This document shows positions 7,939 through 17,895 of a stretch of 32,429 nt of DNA, in pieces. The notes under the pieces were generated by a model. That model did no database searches. It was not told the origin of the DNA and saw nothing but the letters and a program-made list of their open reading frames with translations. The DNA is from Bacillus sp. 2205SS5-2 (GTDB lineage: Bacteria; Bacillota; Bacilli; Bacillales; Bacillaceae_K). A program made the position numbers and the translations under genes. The first letter of the stretch is position 1. Each line of letters begins with the position of its first letter. The stretch lies in NCBI RefSeq assembly GCF_037024155.1, contig NZ_JAYKTS010000038.1, forward strand, positions 1 to 32,429, read 5' to 3'.

Positions 7939-8685
7939 ATGAGTCGAAATGATATGACTGTTTATGAACATATAGATGAATTAAGAAAACGGCTTCTCAT
8001 TGTGGTCGTTTTCTTCTTGTTTGCGATTATCGCAAGCTTTTTTCTCGCCGAACCGTTGATTGTTTACTTGCAGAATGCGGATGAAGCGAAAGAAATAACG
8101 ATGAATGCGTTTCGGTTAACGGATCCATTAAAGATTTACATCCAAGTAATAATATTCTTGTCATTATTAATGGCGCTCCCGTTAATTCTTTTTCAATTAT
8201 GGTCCTTTGTGTCCCCGGGATTATATGAAAAAGAACGACGTGTCACGTTGAGTTACATTCCGGTAACGGTGATCTTGTTTCTTGGTGGATTAGCTTTTTC
8301 GTATTTTATTTTATTTCCATTTGTAGTCGACTTTATGTTGAATTTGTCTGTGAATCTAGAAATTGAACAGGAAATTGGCATCAATGAGTATTTTCAATTT
8401 CTTTTTCAAATTACCATTCCGTTCGGATTTCTGTTTCAGCTCCCTGTCATTATGTTGTTTTTAACAAGGTTAGGGATTATTACACCAATGTTGATGTCGA
8501 AAATGAGGGTGTATGCTTACTTTGGTCTATTTGTGATTGCCGCAATGATCACACCACCAGATATTATGTCTCATTTACTCGTTACTCTACCACTTTTTGT
8601 TTTATATGAAATCAGTTTAGGTATATGTAAAATTGGTTATAAAAAAGCTTTGCTTGCAGAACAGAAAAGAGAAATGGAAGAATAA
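7939..8685 (+). CDS. tatC: Twin-arginine translocase subunit TatC
   Basis: TatC is the six-helix membrane receptor that binds twin-arginine signal peptides. The 248-residue protein has the N-terminal signature DMTVYEHIDELRKRLL. The loop FQLWSFVSPGLYEKERR carries the conserved FxxWxFxxPGLxxxE signal-peptide site. The segment INEYFQFLFQITIPFGFLFQ and the helix LFVIAAMITPPDIMSH follow. The ATG at 7939 is chosen because AGGTGA sits 6 nt upstream (an in-frame TTG lies two codons earlier). The coding end runs straight into a bidirectional terminator at 8684-8712. Confidence 0.95.
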   Translation: MSRNDMTVYEHIDELRKRLLIVVVFFLFAIIASFFLAEPLIVYLQNADEAKEITMNAFRLTDPLKIYIQVIIFLSLLMALPLILFQLWSFVSPGLYEKERRVTLSYIPVTVILFLGGLAFSYFILFPFVVDFMLNLSVNLEIEQEIGINEYFQFLFQITIPFGFLFQLPVIMLFLTRLGIITPMLMSKMRVYAYFGLFVIAAMITPPDIMSHLLVTLPLFVLYEISLGICKIGYKKALLAEQKREMEE

Positions 8686-8712
8686 AAAAATAGACCCATT
8701 GGGTCTATTTTT
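8684..8712. terminator. Bidirectional terminator between tatC and ydiK
   Basis: The arms A-tract plus TAGACCCA and TGGGTCTA plus T-tract form a nearly perfect palindrome, with poly-A on the left and poly-T on the right. It can end transcription from both sides and overlaps the ends of tatC (plus) and ydiK (minus). Confidence 0.9.
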
Positions 8713-8905
8713 TTTGCATCGTTTTTAATTTAATGTGGATGTTAATCATCCGAAGTCCTGAACCTAAATCCAATGTTGCTAGGAAAATGAGAAGATAAGT
8801 GAAAAATCCCCAGCCATGAGTCACAACATTTTGGATTGAAAAATACGTAAATAGAATTCCGAGTAAGGTGTAAATGATACCAGTAAACAAAGGTGATTTT
8901 CTCAT
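8705..8905 (-). CDS. ydiK: Small membrane protein YdiK (DUF4305 family)
   Basis: A 66-residue protein with two predicted membrane helices, FTGIIYTLLGILFTYFSI and a second around FFTYLLIFLATLDLG, and a basic tail (HIKLKTMQKK). Sequence pattern, length and position between tatC and ydiL match B. subtilis YdiK, whose function is unknown. AGGAGGACG sits 5 nt upstream of the ATG on the minus strand. Transcription ends in the shared terminator with tatC. Confidence 0.85.
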   Translation of the reverse strand: MRKSPLFTGIIYTLLGILFTYFSIQNVVTHGWGFFTYLLIFLATLDLGSGLRMINIHIKLKTMQKK

Positions 8906-9067
8906 AAAAACGTCCTCCTAATCCTATAGAGTCCTTGCCCTATTCGTGTACATTATTGTAGCTATTGAAGTTCATTTTCGAAGGAGTTCTCTATTCTGGT
9001 ATTGATTTTGTTCAAAAATAGACGAAAAGAAAAAAATCTTCAATATATATGTTTAAAAAGAGCGTGA

Positions 9068-9793
9068 TTACCCTATCCAGTGAATAAATAGTGCGACTTG
9101 TGCGCTTACTTTTTTCATAATTGCAGGATAAAATTGAATGAGCGCAACGAGTGTATTCATGCCAACGTGAGCGATGATGGGAACAATAATTCTTTTCGTA
9201 TGCACATACAGAAAAGCAAACGTAAAGCCCATCGTCGTATATAACAGAATATGGGATAATTCGCGATGAGCCAGTCCAAATAGAAGGGAACTTAAGAAAC
9301 CAGCGGCCAGAAATGGCATTCGCTTATAGAGTGCCCCAAATAGGATTTGTCGAAAAACAATTTCTTCTAAAATTGGTCCGGCGACCGAGGAAGCAATTAA
9401 CGCAATTGGCACAAGTGAGATGATTTTCATCGCTGTCGCTGTATTTTCCGATCCAGGTTCGATTCCGAGAAAAGATTCAACAGTAATAGCGAGGGCCTGT
9501 GCTAAAAAGGCGAGAAATATTCCGCCCACACCCCAAGAAATGGAGAGTGGAATTGAATGCTGTTGGCCAAAGTCCTCATATCTTTCGCTTTTTCGTAATA
9601 AAAAAAGTACAATGATAAGGGTGAGTGTAAAGCTAATAAATAGCCAGTACCCCGCAGCTAAATAGAGCATCTTTTCTTTATCTTCTACACCAAAGGAATT
9701 CAGTCCGAGCTTATAAATAAGCGGAACGGCGATAGAGGTAGAAAGTTGCATGACTATGTAGATGATTAGGATATAGCCATATCGTTTATTCAT
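9068..9793 (-). CDS. ydiL: CPBP-family intramembrane metalloprotease (YdiL-like)
   Basis: A 241-residue integral membrane protein of the CAAX-protease/bacteriocin-processing (Abi/CPBP) family. The catalytic motifs are present: EExxxR in PILEEIVFRQILF (Glu143, Glu144, Arg148), His176 in LLFGLAH, and HVGMN (His209, Asn213). Several hydrophobic helices surround them (e.g. 7-23, 45-66, 88-105, 123-138, 184-198). A good site AAAGGAG precedes the ATG. It occupies the ydiL position before groES. Substrate unknown; in this family roles range from bacteriocin self-protection to membrane-protein turnover. Confidence 0.9.
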   Translation of the reverse strand: MNKRYGYILIIYIVMQLSTSIAVPLIYKLGLNSFGVEDKEKMLYLAAGYWLFISFTLTLIIVLFLLRKSERYEDFGQQHSIPLSISWGVGGIFLAFLAQALAITVESFLGIEPGSENTATAMKIISLVPIALIASSVAGPILEEIVFRQILFGALYKRMPFLAAGFLSSLLFGLAHRELSHILLYTTMGFTFAFLYVHTKRIIVPIIAHVGMNTLVALIQFYPAIMKKVSAQVALFIHWIG

Positions 9794-9954
9794 GTAAGTT
9801 CTCCTTTAGAAAGTTGATCATAATCATTTATCCATTCTACTAATAAAATGATGACTGTTCAAATGGTAAAGCTGGAAGAAGTGGGTTTGCGAAAAATGAC
9901 AAAACATGGAGTGATTTTTGTCGAACCTTTTTAGAAAAAAATAAGGCTTGATGC

Positions 9955-9983
9955 TTGCAAAAGAAAAGTGAATTCTTTATTAT
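9955..9983 (+). promoter_or_regulatory. groESL promoter
   Basis: TTGCAA (9955-9960) and TATTAT (9978-9983) are separated by 17 bp, immediately upstream of the CIRCE operator, so the transcription start should fall at or just before CIRCE. Confidence 0.75.
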
Positions 9984-9993
9984 ATTAATTGTG

Positions 9994-10020
9994 TTAGCAC
10001 TCTAAAGAGGTGAGTGCTAA
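9994..10020 (+). promoter_or_regulatory. CIRCE operator (HrcA binding site)
   Basis: A perfect TTAGCACTC-N9-GAGTGCTAA inverted repeat, the HrcA operator of class I heat-shock genes in Firmicutes. Located in the groESL leader, it implies repression by HrcA and induction when GroEL is occupied by unfolded protein. Confidence 0.97.
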
Positions 10021-10058
10021 TTATCATGACTACATATTTATTGAGGAGGTTGTTTCAC

Positions 10059-10346
10059 TTGTTAAAACCACTAGGTGATCGCGTCGTAATTGAGCTAGTT
10101 GAAACGGAAGAAAAAACGGTTAGCGGGATTGTTCTACCAGACTCTGCGAAAGAAAAGCCACAAGAAGGTGTTGTCGTAGCAATAGGAACAGGTCGCGTAC
10201 TTGATAGCGGTGAGCGTGTAGCTCCAGAGGTTGCTGTCGGCGAACGTATTCTCTTCTCAAAATACGCAGGTACAGAAGTGAAGTATGAAGCTACTGAATA
10301 TCTTGTTCTTCGTGAAAATGATATTCTTGCAATTCTAAGTAAATAA
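10059..10346 (+). CDS. groES: Co-chaperonin GroES
   Basis: GroES is the heptameric lid of the GroEL folding chamber. The 95-residue protein starts [14 protein letters not shown] and contains the mobile loop [20 protein letters not shown] (about residues 17-36) and [12 protein letters not shown] near 68. I chose the TTG at 10059 because GAGGAGGT (10043-10050) lies 8 nt upstream and the product then matches the family N-terminus (MLKPLGD). An in-frame GTG at 10014 falls inside CIRCE and would add residues unlike any GroES. Co-transcribed with groEL under CIRCE control. Confidence 0.96.
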   Translation: MLKPLGDRVVIELVETEEKTVSGIVLPDSAKEKPQEGVVVAIGTGRVLDSGERVAPEVAVGERILFSKYAGTEVKYEATEYLVLRENDILAILSK

Positions 10347-12038
<1,692 letters not shown>

Positions 12039-12092
12039 TCTGTGCCCTCAACCCTTGATAGATAAGGATCTGTTGGTAAGGTGAGAGTGGTT

Positions 12093-12113
12093 TGCTAACA
12101 TTTTACTAACATT
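12093..12113 (+). promoter_or_regulatory. Candidate integrase arm-type repeats
   Basis: TGCTAACATT (12093-12102) and TACTAACATT (12104-12113) are direct repeats 11 bp apart in the 55-bp gap between groEL and the 3' end of the integrase remnant. Short CTAAC-type repeats beside tyrosine integrase genes are commonly arm sites near one att end; here that is inference. Confidence 0.3.
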
Positions 12114-12120
12114 GAGGATA

Positions 12121-12642
12121 TTAACGGAGGCTTCTCATGAGTTCACTGAACTTTTGAGAGGCTTCTTTTTTCATTTCTTCGGTTACGTGAAGGTACACAT
12201 TCTTTGTGATTTGGTCGTCAGTATGACCAAGCCTGTCCATGATTTGTTCCAGTGAGACACGTGCTTCGGCAAGGAGTGACGTATGTGTGTGTCTTAAACT
12301 GTGAGGAGTCAAATCACCATTTAGTTTGGCTATTCTAAGCAGTCTTTTCATTCGGTCTCGCACATTTTTTACTACAATAGGATAACCAAAGTGTCGTTCC
12401 ATTTTTCCAAAAATAAAATTTTGATTGTAGTAATCATCACCTAATCGTTCTATCACTTTGTTCTGAACTTCTTTATGCTTTTTTAAAGCTTGAATAACCT
12501 CTGAATCAACTACAATTTTTCGTCGTGACTTTCGGGTTTTGGGTGGGACTAATTGATACTCAATGGCATTATTGTTTGGATTGTAATATGTCTTAGTGAT
12601 ACTTATTGTGTAATTGATGAAGTCTATATCCTTCCATTTAAT
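12121..12642 (-). pseudogene. Tyrosine-type phage/ICE integrase, N-terminally truncated
   Basis: The reading frame is open from 12642 to the stop at 12121 (173 codons) and encodes only the catalytic domain of a phage-type site-specific recombinase. It begins mid-domain at KWKDIDFINYTISITKTYYN. The box II motif TPHSLRHTHTSLL (HxxR) and LGHTDDQITKNVYLHVT with the nucleophilic Tyr are intact. The N-terminal arm-binding and core-binding domains and the first catalytic Arg region are missing. An in-frame stop and the end of an IS200/IS605 element lie immediately upstream. A shorter frame from GTG 12456 exists, but a functional protein is unlikely. The rest of its element is gone. Confidence 0.85.
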
Positions 12643-13285
12643 TTACAAATGCGTGGTCTAACTCCACCGTCTTTAGACGGTATCCGCTTTTAGCCTTGTC
12701 TTTAAATGTCCATACTACGATAGAGGTGAGAGTATGGACGGTTATCAAAAAAGTAGTCATGCGGTATTTGATATAAAATATCATGTTATATGGGTTACGA
12801 AATATAGATATAAAGTTCTACATGGACCAATTGCCAAAAGAACAAGAGAATTAATAAGGCAAGGCTGCGAAGCAAGAGGAATCACGATTTTGCAAGGGAG
12901 TGTGGGGAAAGATCATATCCACTTATTGCTATCTTGTCCTCCAAGCCTAGCACCAAGTAAAATAATGCAGTACTTGAAAGGACGATCATCAAGACTCCTC
13001 CAGGATGAGTTTCCTGAATTAAAGAAGAGATTTTGGGGACAACATCTATGGGCGAGAGGATATTTCTGCGCAACAGTTGGAACGGTAACAGAAGAAATCA
13101 TTCGAAACTATATAGCCAACCAGTTTGGTGATGGAAAAGACGATATATTCAAGATTGAGGAGTGAGTTTAGTCAAATTCAGTATGCTTCAGCTTAGGTAC
13201 TTTGAGAAGACTTGAGTCTTGAATTGCGACTTTAGTCGGTGACATTTATGTCTAAATCCACCTGCTTTAGCGGGTGGTCGTTTAA
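12641..13285 (+). mobile_element. IS200/IS605-family insertion sequence (tnpA only)
   Basis: A roughly 640-bp element with one intact Y1 transposase gene and subterminal hairpins instead of inverted terminal repeats. At the left end ACCGTC-TTTA-GACGGT (12666-12681) forms a 6-bp stem. At the right end CGAC-TTTA-GTCG (13227-13238) and CCACCTGC-TTTA-GCGGGTGG (13258-13277, one mismatch) do so. All share a TTTA loop, as expected for the single-strand sites recognised by TnpA. There is no tnpB. Boundaries are inferred from where the integrase and ABC-ATPase homologies stop. Confidence 0.8.
12734..13165 (+). CDS. tnpA: IS200/IS605-family Y1 transposase TnpA
   Basis: A 143-residue HUH/Y1 transposase that cuts and rejoins single-stranded DNA hairpins at the element ends. 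The core YHVIWVTKYRYKVL is near the N-terminus. The metal-binding HUH is His-Ile-His in GKDHIHLLLSCPP. The segments SKIMQYLKGRSSR and FWGQHLWARGYFCATVGTVT follow, and the likely catalytic Tyr is in IIRNYIANQ near residue 126. The length is full and there is no frameshift, so it may be active. AGAGGTGAG precedes the ATG. Confidence 0.93.
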   Translation: MDGYQKSSHAVFDIKYHVIWVTKYRYKVLHGPIAKRTRELIRQGCEARGITILQGSVGKDHIHLLLSCPPSLAPSKIMQYLKGRSSRLLQDEFPELKKRFWGQHLWARGYFCATVGTVTEEIIRNYIANQFGDGKDDIFKIEE

Positions 13286-14003
13286 GGATAGGAAAAAGTA
13301 TGTCAAGGCATTAAAGCATATCTCTTTTTCCGTAAATAAGGGCGATGTGGTTGGGTTACTCGGTGAAAATGGTGCTGGGAAGACTACTCTTCTTCGAACG
13401 ATTGCGACACTCTTAATCCCAACTGAAGGGTCTGTTGAAGTTGCAGGATACGACACCATTAAGAATCCAAACGAGATCAAGACGAAAATCGGTGTATTAT
13501 TCGGAGGGGAAACAGGACTTTATGATCGTTTGACGGCTAGAGAGAATCTTCAATATTTCGCACGATTATATGGATTAAGCAAGCATGAGACGAAGGTACG
13601 CATCGATGACTTGTCGAGAATGTTCGGCATGAGGGATTATCTTGACCGGAAAGTCAGTGGCTTCTCGAAAGGAATGCGCCAAAAGGTCGCCATTTCGAGA
13701 ACCTTGATTCATAATCCAGATATTATCCTGTTCGATGAACCAACGACAGGCCTTGATATCACGTCTTCCAATGTCTTCCGCCAGCTCGTTCATCAGCTTA
13801 AGCGCGAAGGAAAGACAATTGTATTTTCTAGTCATATTATGGAAGAGGTTTGGATGCGGTGTGACAAGGTAGCGATGATGCATAAGGGAGAATTGGTATA
13901 TCACGGGGACATAGAACACCTTTACCAAACAGAAAAGAGTCGCGACTTGAATTATATCTTCATGAGTAAATTAGTGAGAGGGGATGAACACTTTGCTTCT
14001 TAA
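13248..14003 (+). CDS. natA: ABC transporter ATPase, NatA-like, with IS-derived N-terminus
   Basis: An ABC ATPase, about 251 residues, that would power the downstream permease. It has Walker A GENGAGKTTLL, signature VSGFSKGMRQKVAISRTL, Walker B IILFDEPTTGLD and H-loop SSHIMEE. In B. subtilis NatAB exports Na+; similarity and gene order suggest the same class, but substrate is not proven. Odd feature: the first ~11 residues (MSKSTCFSGWS) are encoded by the right end of the IS200/IS605 element, including its terminal hairpin. Normal homology starts at FKDRKKYVKALKHISF, so the native start, first beta strand and promoter have been replaced. Start choice is uncertain: a GTG at 13239 is also in frame. 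Activity is possible but not assured. Confidence 0.8.
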   Translation: MSKSTCFSGWSFKDRKKYVKALKHISFSVNKGDVVGLLGENGAGKTTLLRTIATLLIPTEGSVEVAGYDTIKNPNEIKTKIGVLFGGETGLYDRLTARENLQYFARLYGLSKHETKVRIDDLSRMFGMRDYLDRKVSGFSKGMRQKVAISRTLIHNPDIILFDEPTTGLDITSSNVFRQLVHQLKREGKTIVFSSHIMEEVWMRCDKVAMMHKGELVYHGDIEHLYQTEKSRDLNYIFMSKLVRGDEHFAS

Positions 14004-15150
14004 TATCTATCTGAAAGAATTGAAAGACAGTTTTCGTGACCGGAGAACGCTTATACTGACGGTTCTTCTGCCGATTTTCATGATGAGCGGACTGGTGTTT
14101 TACTATGAAAATATGGTTTCTGAGGATGAGGGAGAAAGCTATGCGCTTGCCGTCGATTCATCCTTGAGCAAGGAAGTCAGTGATTTATTCATAGATTACG
14201 ACACCATTGAACTGGTGAAGTCCTCTGATCCCGAGAAGTCGCTTGAAGAAGGAGAAGCGCTTGCTGCCATGATTGTGAGTGCTGATTTCAACCGTAGTAT
14301 TGAAGAAGGAAAAGAAGCCAATGTGACCATAATTGGCGACTCTTTCAGTCAGAAATCAAGCAACTTAATGAATGTTTCCACCAATGCGCTTACTGCCTTT
14401 GAAAAAAAAGTGACCGCCGAAAGACTGGAAGCACAAGGGACAGACCTCTCGCTCATTCAACCATTTAGCATCACGGAAAAAGAAATGTCAGAAGATGAAA
14501 CGAGTATGTTCCTGCTGGCCTTTCTTGTCCCATTAATCTTGGCGATTTCCGTAGGGGTAGGAACCGGTCCTTCATCAGCTGATCTGTTTGCCGGAGAGAA
14601 GGAGAAGAAGACGATGGAGGCCTTACTAATGACACCCGTCAATCGCTCCACGCTTCTCATAGCAAAATGGCTAACCATTGCAACTGTGGGAGCGATTACA
14701 GGAATTGTAACGCTGATTGTCCTTACTGTTGAAATCAATCTTTTGACGGAAAATCTGAAGGAAGCGTTATCCTTTGGAGACAATATGTATCTGGTGATTG
14801 GAATTGCTCTGCTTCTTACGATTGTCTACGCCGTGTTTATCGCATCCTTGCAAATGATCACAAGCGTTATCGGAAAAACCGTCAAAGAAGCCCAAAGCTA
14901 CAGTACACCGATCATGTTGCTCGCCGCATTCCCTGGGATGTTCATCACTAATGTTGGACTGAATGAATTGTCCTTCCAACACTTTGCGATTCCGATTCTG
15001 AACCTGTTCAGTCAATTTAAAGAACTGTTCATGGGCGTGATTGATTATCAGCACATCTTGATCACTTTCGGAAGTAATCTCCTCTTTATGTTTGTAATTT
15101 TTATGATTGGTAGGGTTTTATTCTTAAAGGATAAATGGGTGATGAATTGA
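13984..15150 (+). CDS. natB: ABC-2 type permease, NatB-like
   Basis: A 388-residue membrane subunit pairing with the ATPase upstream, which it overlaps by 20 nt. The N-terminal segment KELKDSFRDRRTLILTVLLP leads into the first helix. A large extracytoplasmic domain (about residues 40-170) is followed by five or so helices (about 176-196, 222-246, 262-288, 306-320, 358-380). The cytoplasmic motif ADLFAGEKEKKTMEALLMTP is typical of ABC-2 exporters. Length matches B. subtilis NatB (about 386). Na+ extrusion is the family-based expectation. A terminator follows at 15162-15196. Confidence 0.88.
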   Translation: MNTLLLNIYLKELKDSFRDRRTLILTVLLPIFMMSGLVFYYENMVSEDEGESYALAVDSSLSKEVSDLFIDYDTIELVKSSDPEKSLEEGEALAAMIVSADFNRSIEEGKEANVTIIGDSFSQKSSNLMNVSTNALTAFEKKVTAERLEAQGTDLSLIQPFSITEKEMSEDETSMFLLAFLVPLILAISVGVGTGPSSADLFAGEKEKKTMEALLMTPVNRSTLLIAKWLTIATVGAITGIVTLIVLTVEINLLTENLKEALSFGDNMYLVIGIALLLTIVYAVFIASLQMITSVIGKTVKEAQSYSTPIMLLAAFPGMFITNVGLNELSFQHFAIPILNLFSQFKELFMGVIDYQHILITFGSNLLFMFVIFMIGRVLFLKDKWVMN

Positions 15151-15161
15151 TATAGCAAAGA

Positions 15162-15196
15162 AACAATCATCAAGCGTGGGCTTGGTGGTTGTTTTT
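15162..15196 (+). terminator. Terminator of natAB
   Basis: AACAATCATCAAGC (15162-15175) pairs with GCTTGGTGGTTGTT (15180-15193) through 14 positions including two G-T wobbles, loop GTGG, followed by a T-run ending at 15196. It begins 12 bp after the natB stop. Confidence 0.85.
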
Positions 15197-15479
15197 ATGA
15201 TAAGGAAAAAGGAGCAGGGAGTGTTAAAAATGAATTCTTATTTTACGCCTAAGCGAGTAACTATTTTGGGTTTGCTATCGGGTGTGGGTGGGCTTTGTTA
15301 CGAGCAGACCCATGAGACGACAGCTCTTACCGGAAGTCTCTTACCAAGGGGACTGTCCCTCTGGTTCCATGTAAAGCGCGGTGCTGTTCAAAAAACATTG
15401 CCATAACCTGCATTTTAAAAATTCCATAAACATATAGAGGATACTCAATTAAACAATTAACCTAAAGAGGTGCATATTT
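15197..15479. other. Intergenic stretch with a GTCCCTCTGG-type repeat
   Basis: I see no supported gene. An open frame covering 15176-15406 starts inside the natB terminator loop and reads through the dispersed repeat, so I do not accept it. The repeat copy (CCAAGGGGACTGTCCCTCTG, then GTTCC) lies at 15344-15368 and its first 25 bases are identical to those at 27719. CTAAAGAGGTG directly precedes the hydrolase start. Confidence 0.6.
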
Positions 15480-16379
15480 ATGAAAGAAAAGTTTCTGTCA
15501 ATAGATAACTACCGTGTTAGATATAATGTCTGGGGAGGGAATAAGGATTATTCGCCAATAATAGTTTGTTTACATGGATTTGGAAATACAAGCTTGAGCT
15601 TCATAGAAATTGGCGAAGAATTAAAAAAAGATTATACAATAATCTCGATTGATCTCCCTGGACATGGTAAAAGTGAGAAGTTTGCAACAGAAAAAGAATA
15701 CGAAATGGTAAATATGACAAAATGGTTGTATAAAGTAACAGATAAAATGAACTTGGGTAAATTTTACTTATTAGCTCATTCGTATGGAGCAGATATCACT
15801 CTTCATTTTATGAAAGATTATGGATCCTGTGTAATGAAGACGTTACTACTTGATGGTGGCTATACTACCAAGGATGATTTTTATAAAATAGTAGATGAAT
15901 TAGCGGGTAAGCCTGAGTGGCAATGGCCAAATATTAATGATGTCGAGAAGGAAATTCAATATACAACAGATTCCTTTAATAAATTTGAATATCCAAATTT
16001 TGAAGCCTTTTACAGTGAAGAAGAAAAATCAAATAAAAATTGGTCTAATGCTAAGAAAATTGCGTCGAAAGACTACGTTCAAGAAATAAATGGGAAGGTG
16101 AAGCCTATTGTTGATGCTGAAGTTGTTCGATCAGTGATACAGTCTATGGCAAATTCACCGATTAAAGAAATATATACAGAATTAGGGGATAATATATTGT
16201 TATTAGTGGCTACATTACCAGAAGAGTTTACTATTATTAATAATACTCTATTAGAGGATGTTCAAAAAAATTCTAAAATGACGATCAAAAAAATACAAGA
16301 TACTACTCATATGATACATTGGGACAATGCTGAAGCCGTTATTGAAGAAATAAGAAACTATTTTATTAGTACGTTTTAA
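15480..16379 (+). CDS. Alpha/beta hydrolase
   Basis: A 299-residue alpha/beta-fold hydrolase. The oxyanion motif HGFGNTS is at about 32-38, and IDLPGHGKSEK lies near 58. The nucleophile elbow AHSYGAD carries Ser101 (family Gx[S]xG, here AxSxG). The C-terminal catalytic His is probably in DTTHMIHWDNAEAV near 281. The acid is not clear: the usual Asp before the His is not obvious in LLVATLPEEF. Substrate unknown. AGAGGTG sits 9 nt upstream of the ATG. It is AT-rich compared with the natAB genes before it and is followed by a decayed hydrolase remnant, suggesting an imported block. Confidence 0.85.
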   Translation: MKEKFLSIDNYRVRYNVWGGNKDYSPIIVCLHGFGNTSLSFIEIGEELKKDYTIISIDLPGHGKSEKFATEKEYEMVNMTKWLYKVTDKMNLGKFYLLAHSYGADITLHFMKDYGSCVMKTLLLDGGYTTKDDFYKIVDELAGKPEWQWPNINDVEKEIQYTTDSFNKFEYPNFEAFYSEEEKSNKNWSNAKKIASKDYVQEINGKVKPIVDAEVVRSVIQSMANSPIKEIYTELGDNILLLVATLPEEFTIINNTLLEDVQKNSKMTIKKIQDTTHMIHWDNAEAVIEEIRNYFISTF

Positions 16380-16439
16380 AGGATATATAAGATTATTAAA
16401 AGAAGTTGTTAAACCTTTCCCATTTAGAAAAAAGTATAG

Positions 16440-16740
16440 GATTGATGAAACTAGAAGATTTGATAGAAGAAATTAAAAGGGCTCCTGTTAATCGATTATA
16501 CTTACCATAATTTACGGGAAGTATATAAACTAAATCTTCCAGTTATGTATTCAGAAAATTTTTTAGAACAAATGATAAAAAGTAATAAGGACAATTATGG
16601 GAAATCAAAATAGGAATTACAAGAGTTATATAAAGGTATGGTAAAAGATTATGCCAGCATTTTAGCTATAGACAAAATTCACGATTTTCTAGAATTTATT
16701 TCAAAGCCTTCTTTTTTTGCACTATTGCTGAAGAGTTCTC
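16440..16740 (+). pseudogene. Decayed coding remnant, unidentified
   Basis: Pieces of plausible protein run in shifted frames. LMKLEDLIEEIKRAPVNRLY ends at a stop near 16508. REVYKLNLPVMYSENFLEQM continues in another frame to a stop near 16611. ELQELYKGMVKDYASILAID continues to a stop at about 16755. Codon-like composition and interruptions indicate a dead gene. I do not recognise the family. Confidence 0.4.
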
Positions 16741-16743
16741 TAA

Positions 16744-17017
16744 TTGGGGAAAAATAGTGAGATTATTAAGGAATCAAGAGAATTTCCTAATATTTCACGC
16801 ACAGTTATAGCTAGGGACAAAGATGATTCTATTAAACCTTATATTGAGGATGGCATTCCAGAGAAGGAAGCAGTTTTACATGAAAATGTATGGAGAGATA
16901 TTCAAATTGAAATAACACAGCTGTCCTGTGATAGCGAATAGCGATCATGAAATACATAAGGAGAGACCTGACATGATAATTGAATATTTAGAAAAAATTT
17001 CAATCATAGAAATTTAG
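16744..17017 (+). pseudogene. Alpha/beta hydrolase C-terminal remnant, frameshifted
   Basis: Reading from 16744, TVIARDKDDSIKPYIEDGIP and EKEAVLHENVWRDIQIEITQ resemble the cap and C-terminal part of an alpha/beta hydrolase. The frame stops at 16941. The next frame starting at 16940 continues with SDHEIHKERPDMIIEYLEKI, the typical segment carrying the catalytic His before the last helix, to a stop at 17017. A deletion plus frameshift therefore separates the two pieces, and the N-terminal nucleophile half is absent. It is not simply a copy of the intact hydrolase just upstream, whose sequence differs. Confidence 0.65.
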
Positions 17018-17039
17018 TATATATTAAAAGATATTTTTT

Positions 17040-17870
17040 TGGATTTTTCTTTTTTTGATTCCGGAAGAGGGTCTTCATTTCGTACTTAGAGTCTAGGTAA
17101 AGCCTGTTCCTATCTAACAAAAATTCAAGAAGAAACAATTCTATTATTAGTACTAAAAATAGAATTGTTGCAGGTGAAGCTGTTGGCTTTTTAAGAAGGA
17201 AAAAGAAGCAGATTACTCCAATGTTCGAAGGATTGAAAGGCTAGGTTCTAATGAGTTGTCTATTCTCATGTCATTAATTGAAACCATCAAGGTATTAAAA
17301 GCACGGACCCTTCCTCGGCCTACACAATGGCAAAAAAAAATGACCCTGACCAATATAAACTACCTACTAGCTATAAATTGGTTGAACGGGGACGATGAGT
17401 CATTAATCTGGCTAGGCTTTCATCTACGAATACCCACCAAAAAATTGCCCATGATATTCATTTGGCTGCAAGGCTGGCTACTTTCAAGCAGAAATTAATT
17501 GAACAAAGTCGAAAAAATCAAGAACGTTGAGAATATAGAATTCAAGGTATATAACCCCATATAGTAGACGAACAAGGGGTGAAAGCAAATGATTACTGTG
17601 GACGAGAAGGTTCTAAAGATGAAGAAGGAACCAACTAGGTTAAAAAAGATATCAATTGGCATATGGATAAGAGCAGATTTTTTGTTCGTAACGTCCCCTA
17701 TGTTAAAATAGATATTAATGGTAAAGGGTTTTTGGATGTAGATCAATCCATTACACTCACAGCGTTACGTGGCCTTATGGTTAATAACGAAATTTCAGAC
17801 GATGATCATTTCGAGAAGTATGCTCATATTGATTTCTATTTAATAAATACTTTCTGAGTTGCCATAACGA
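17040..17870 (+). pseudogene. Decayed coding region, unidentified fragments
   Basis: Several short fragments in different frames look once-coding. KEADYSNVRRIERLGSNELS is around 17200-17260. NDPDQYKLPTSYKLVERG, a stop, then INLARLSSTNTHQKIAHD lie at 17338-17450. A fragment begins with a good ribosome site at 17589 (MITVDEKVLKMKKEP) but shifts frame near 17660 into FFVRNVPYVKIDINGKGF and following residues, ending at 17857. The last piece may be a small regulator or antitoxin-like protein, but I cannot assign any of them to a family. Confidence 0.4.
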
Positions 17871-17895
17871 TTCTTATCAATCGGGGCTGTTTATT

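Noticed and set aside
10014-10058. Upstream GTG start for groES
   Set aside because: It lies within CIRCE; the TTG at 10059 with a strong ribosome site gives the family N-terminus.
12133-12171. Terminator for groESL inside the integrase 3' end
   Set aside because: CTCATGAGTTCA pairs with TGAACTTTTGAG, but with mismatches, and a GC-containing gap separates the stem from the T-run; too weak to call.
15176-15406. 76-codon open frame after natB
   Set aside because: It starts in the loop of the natB terminator and its end is read from a dispersed repeat.
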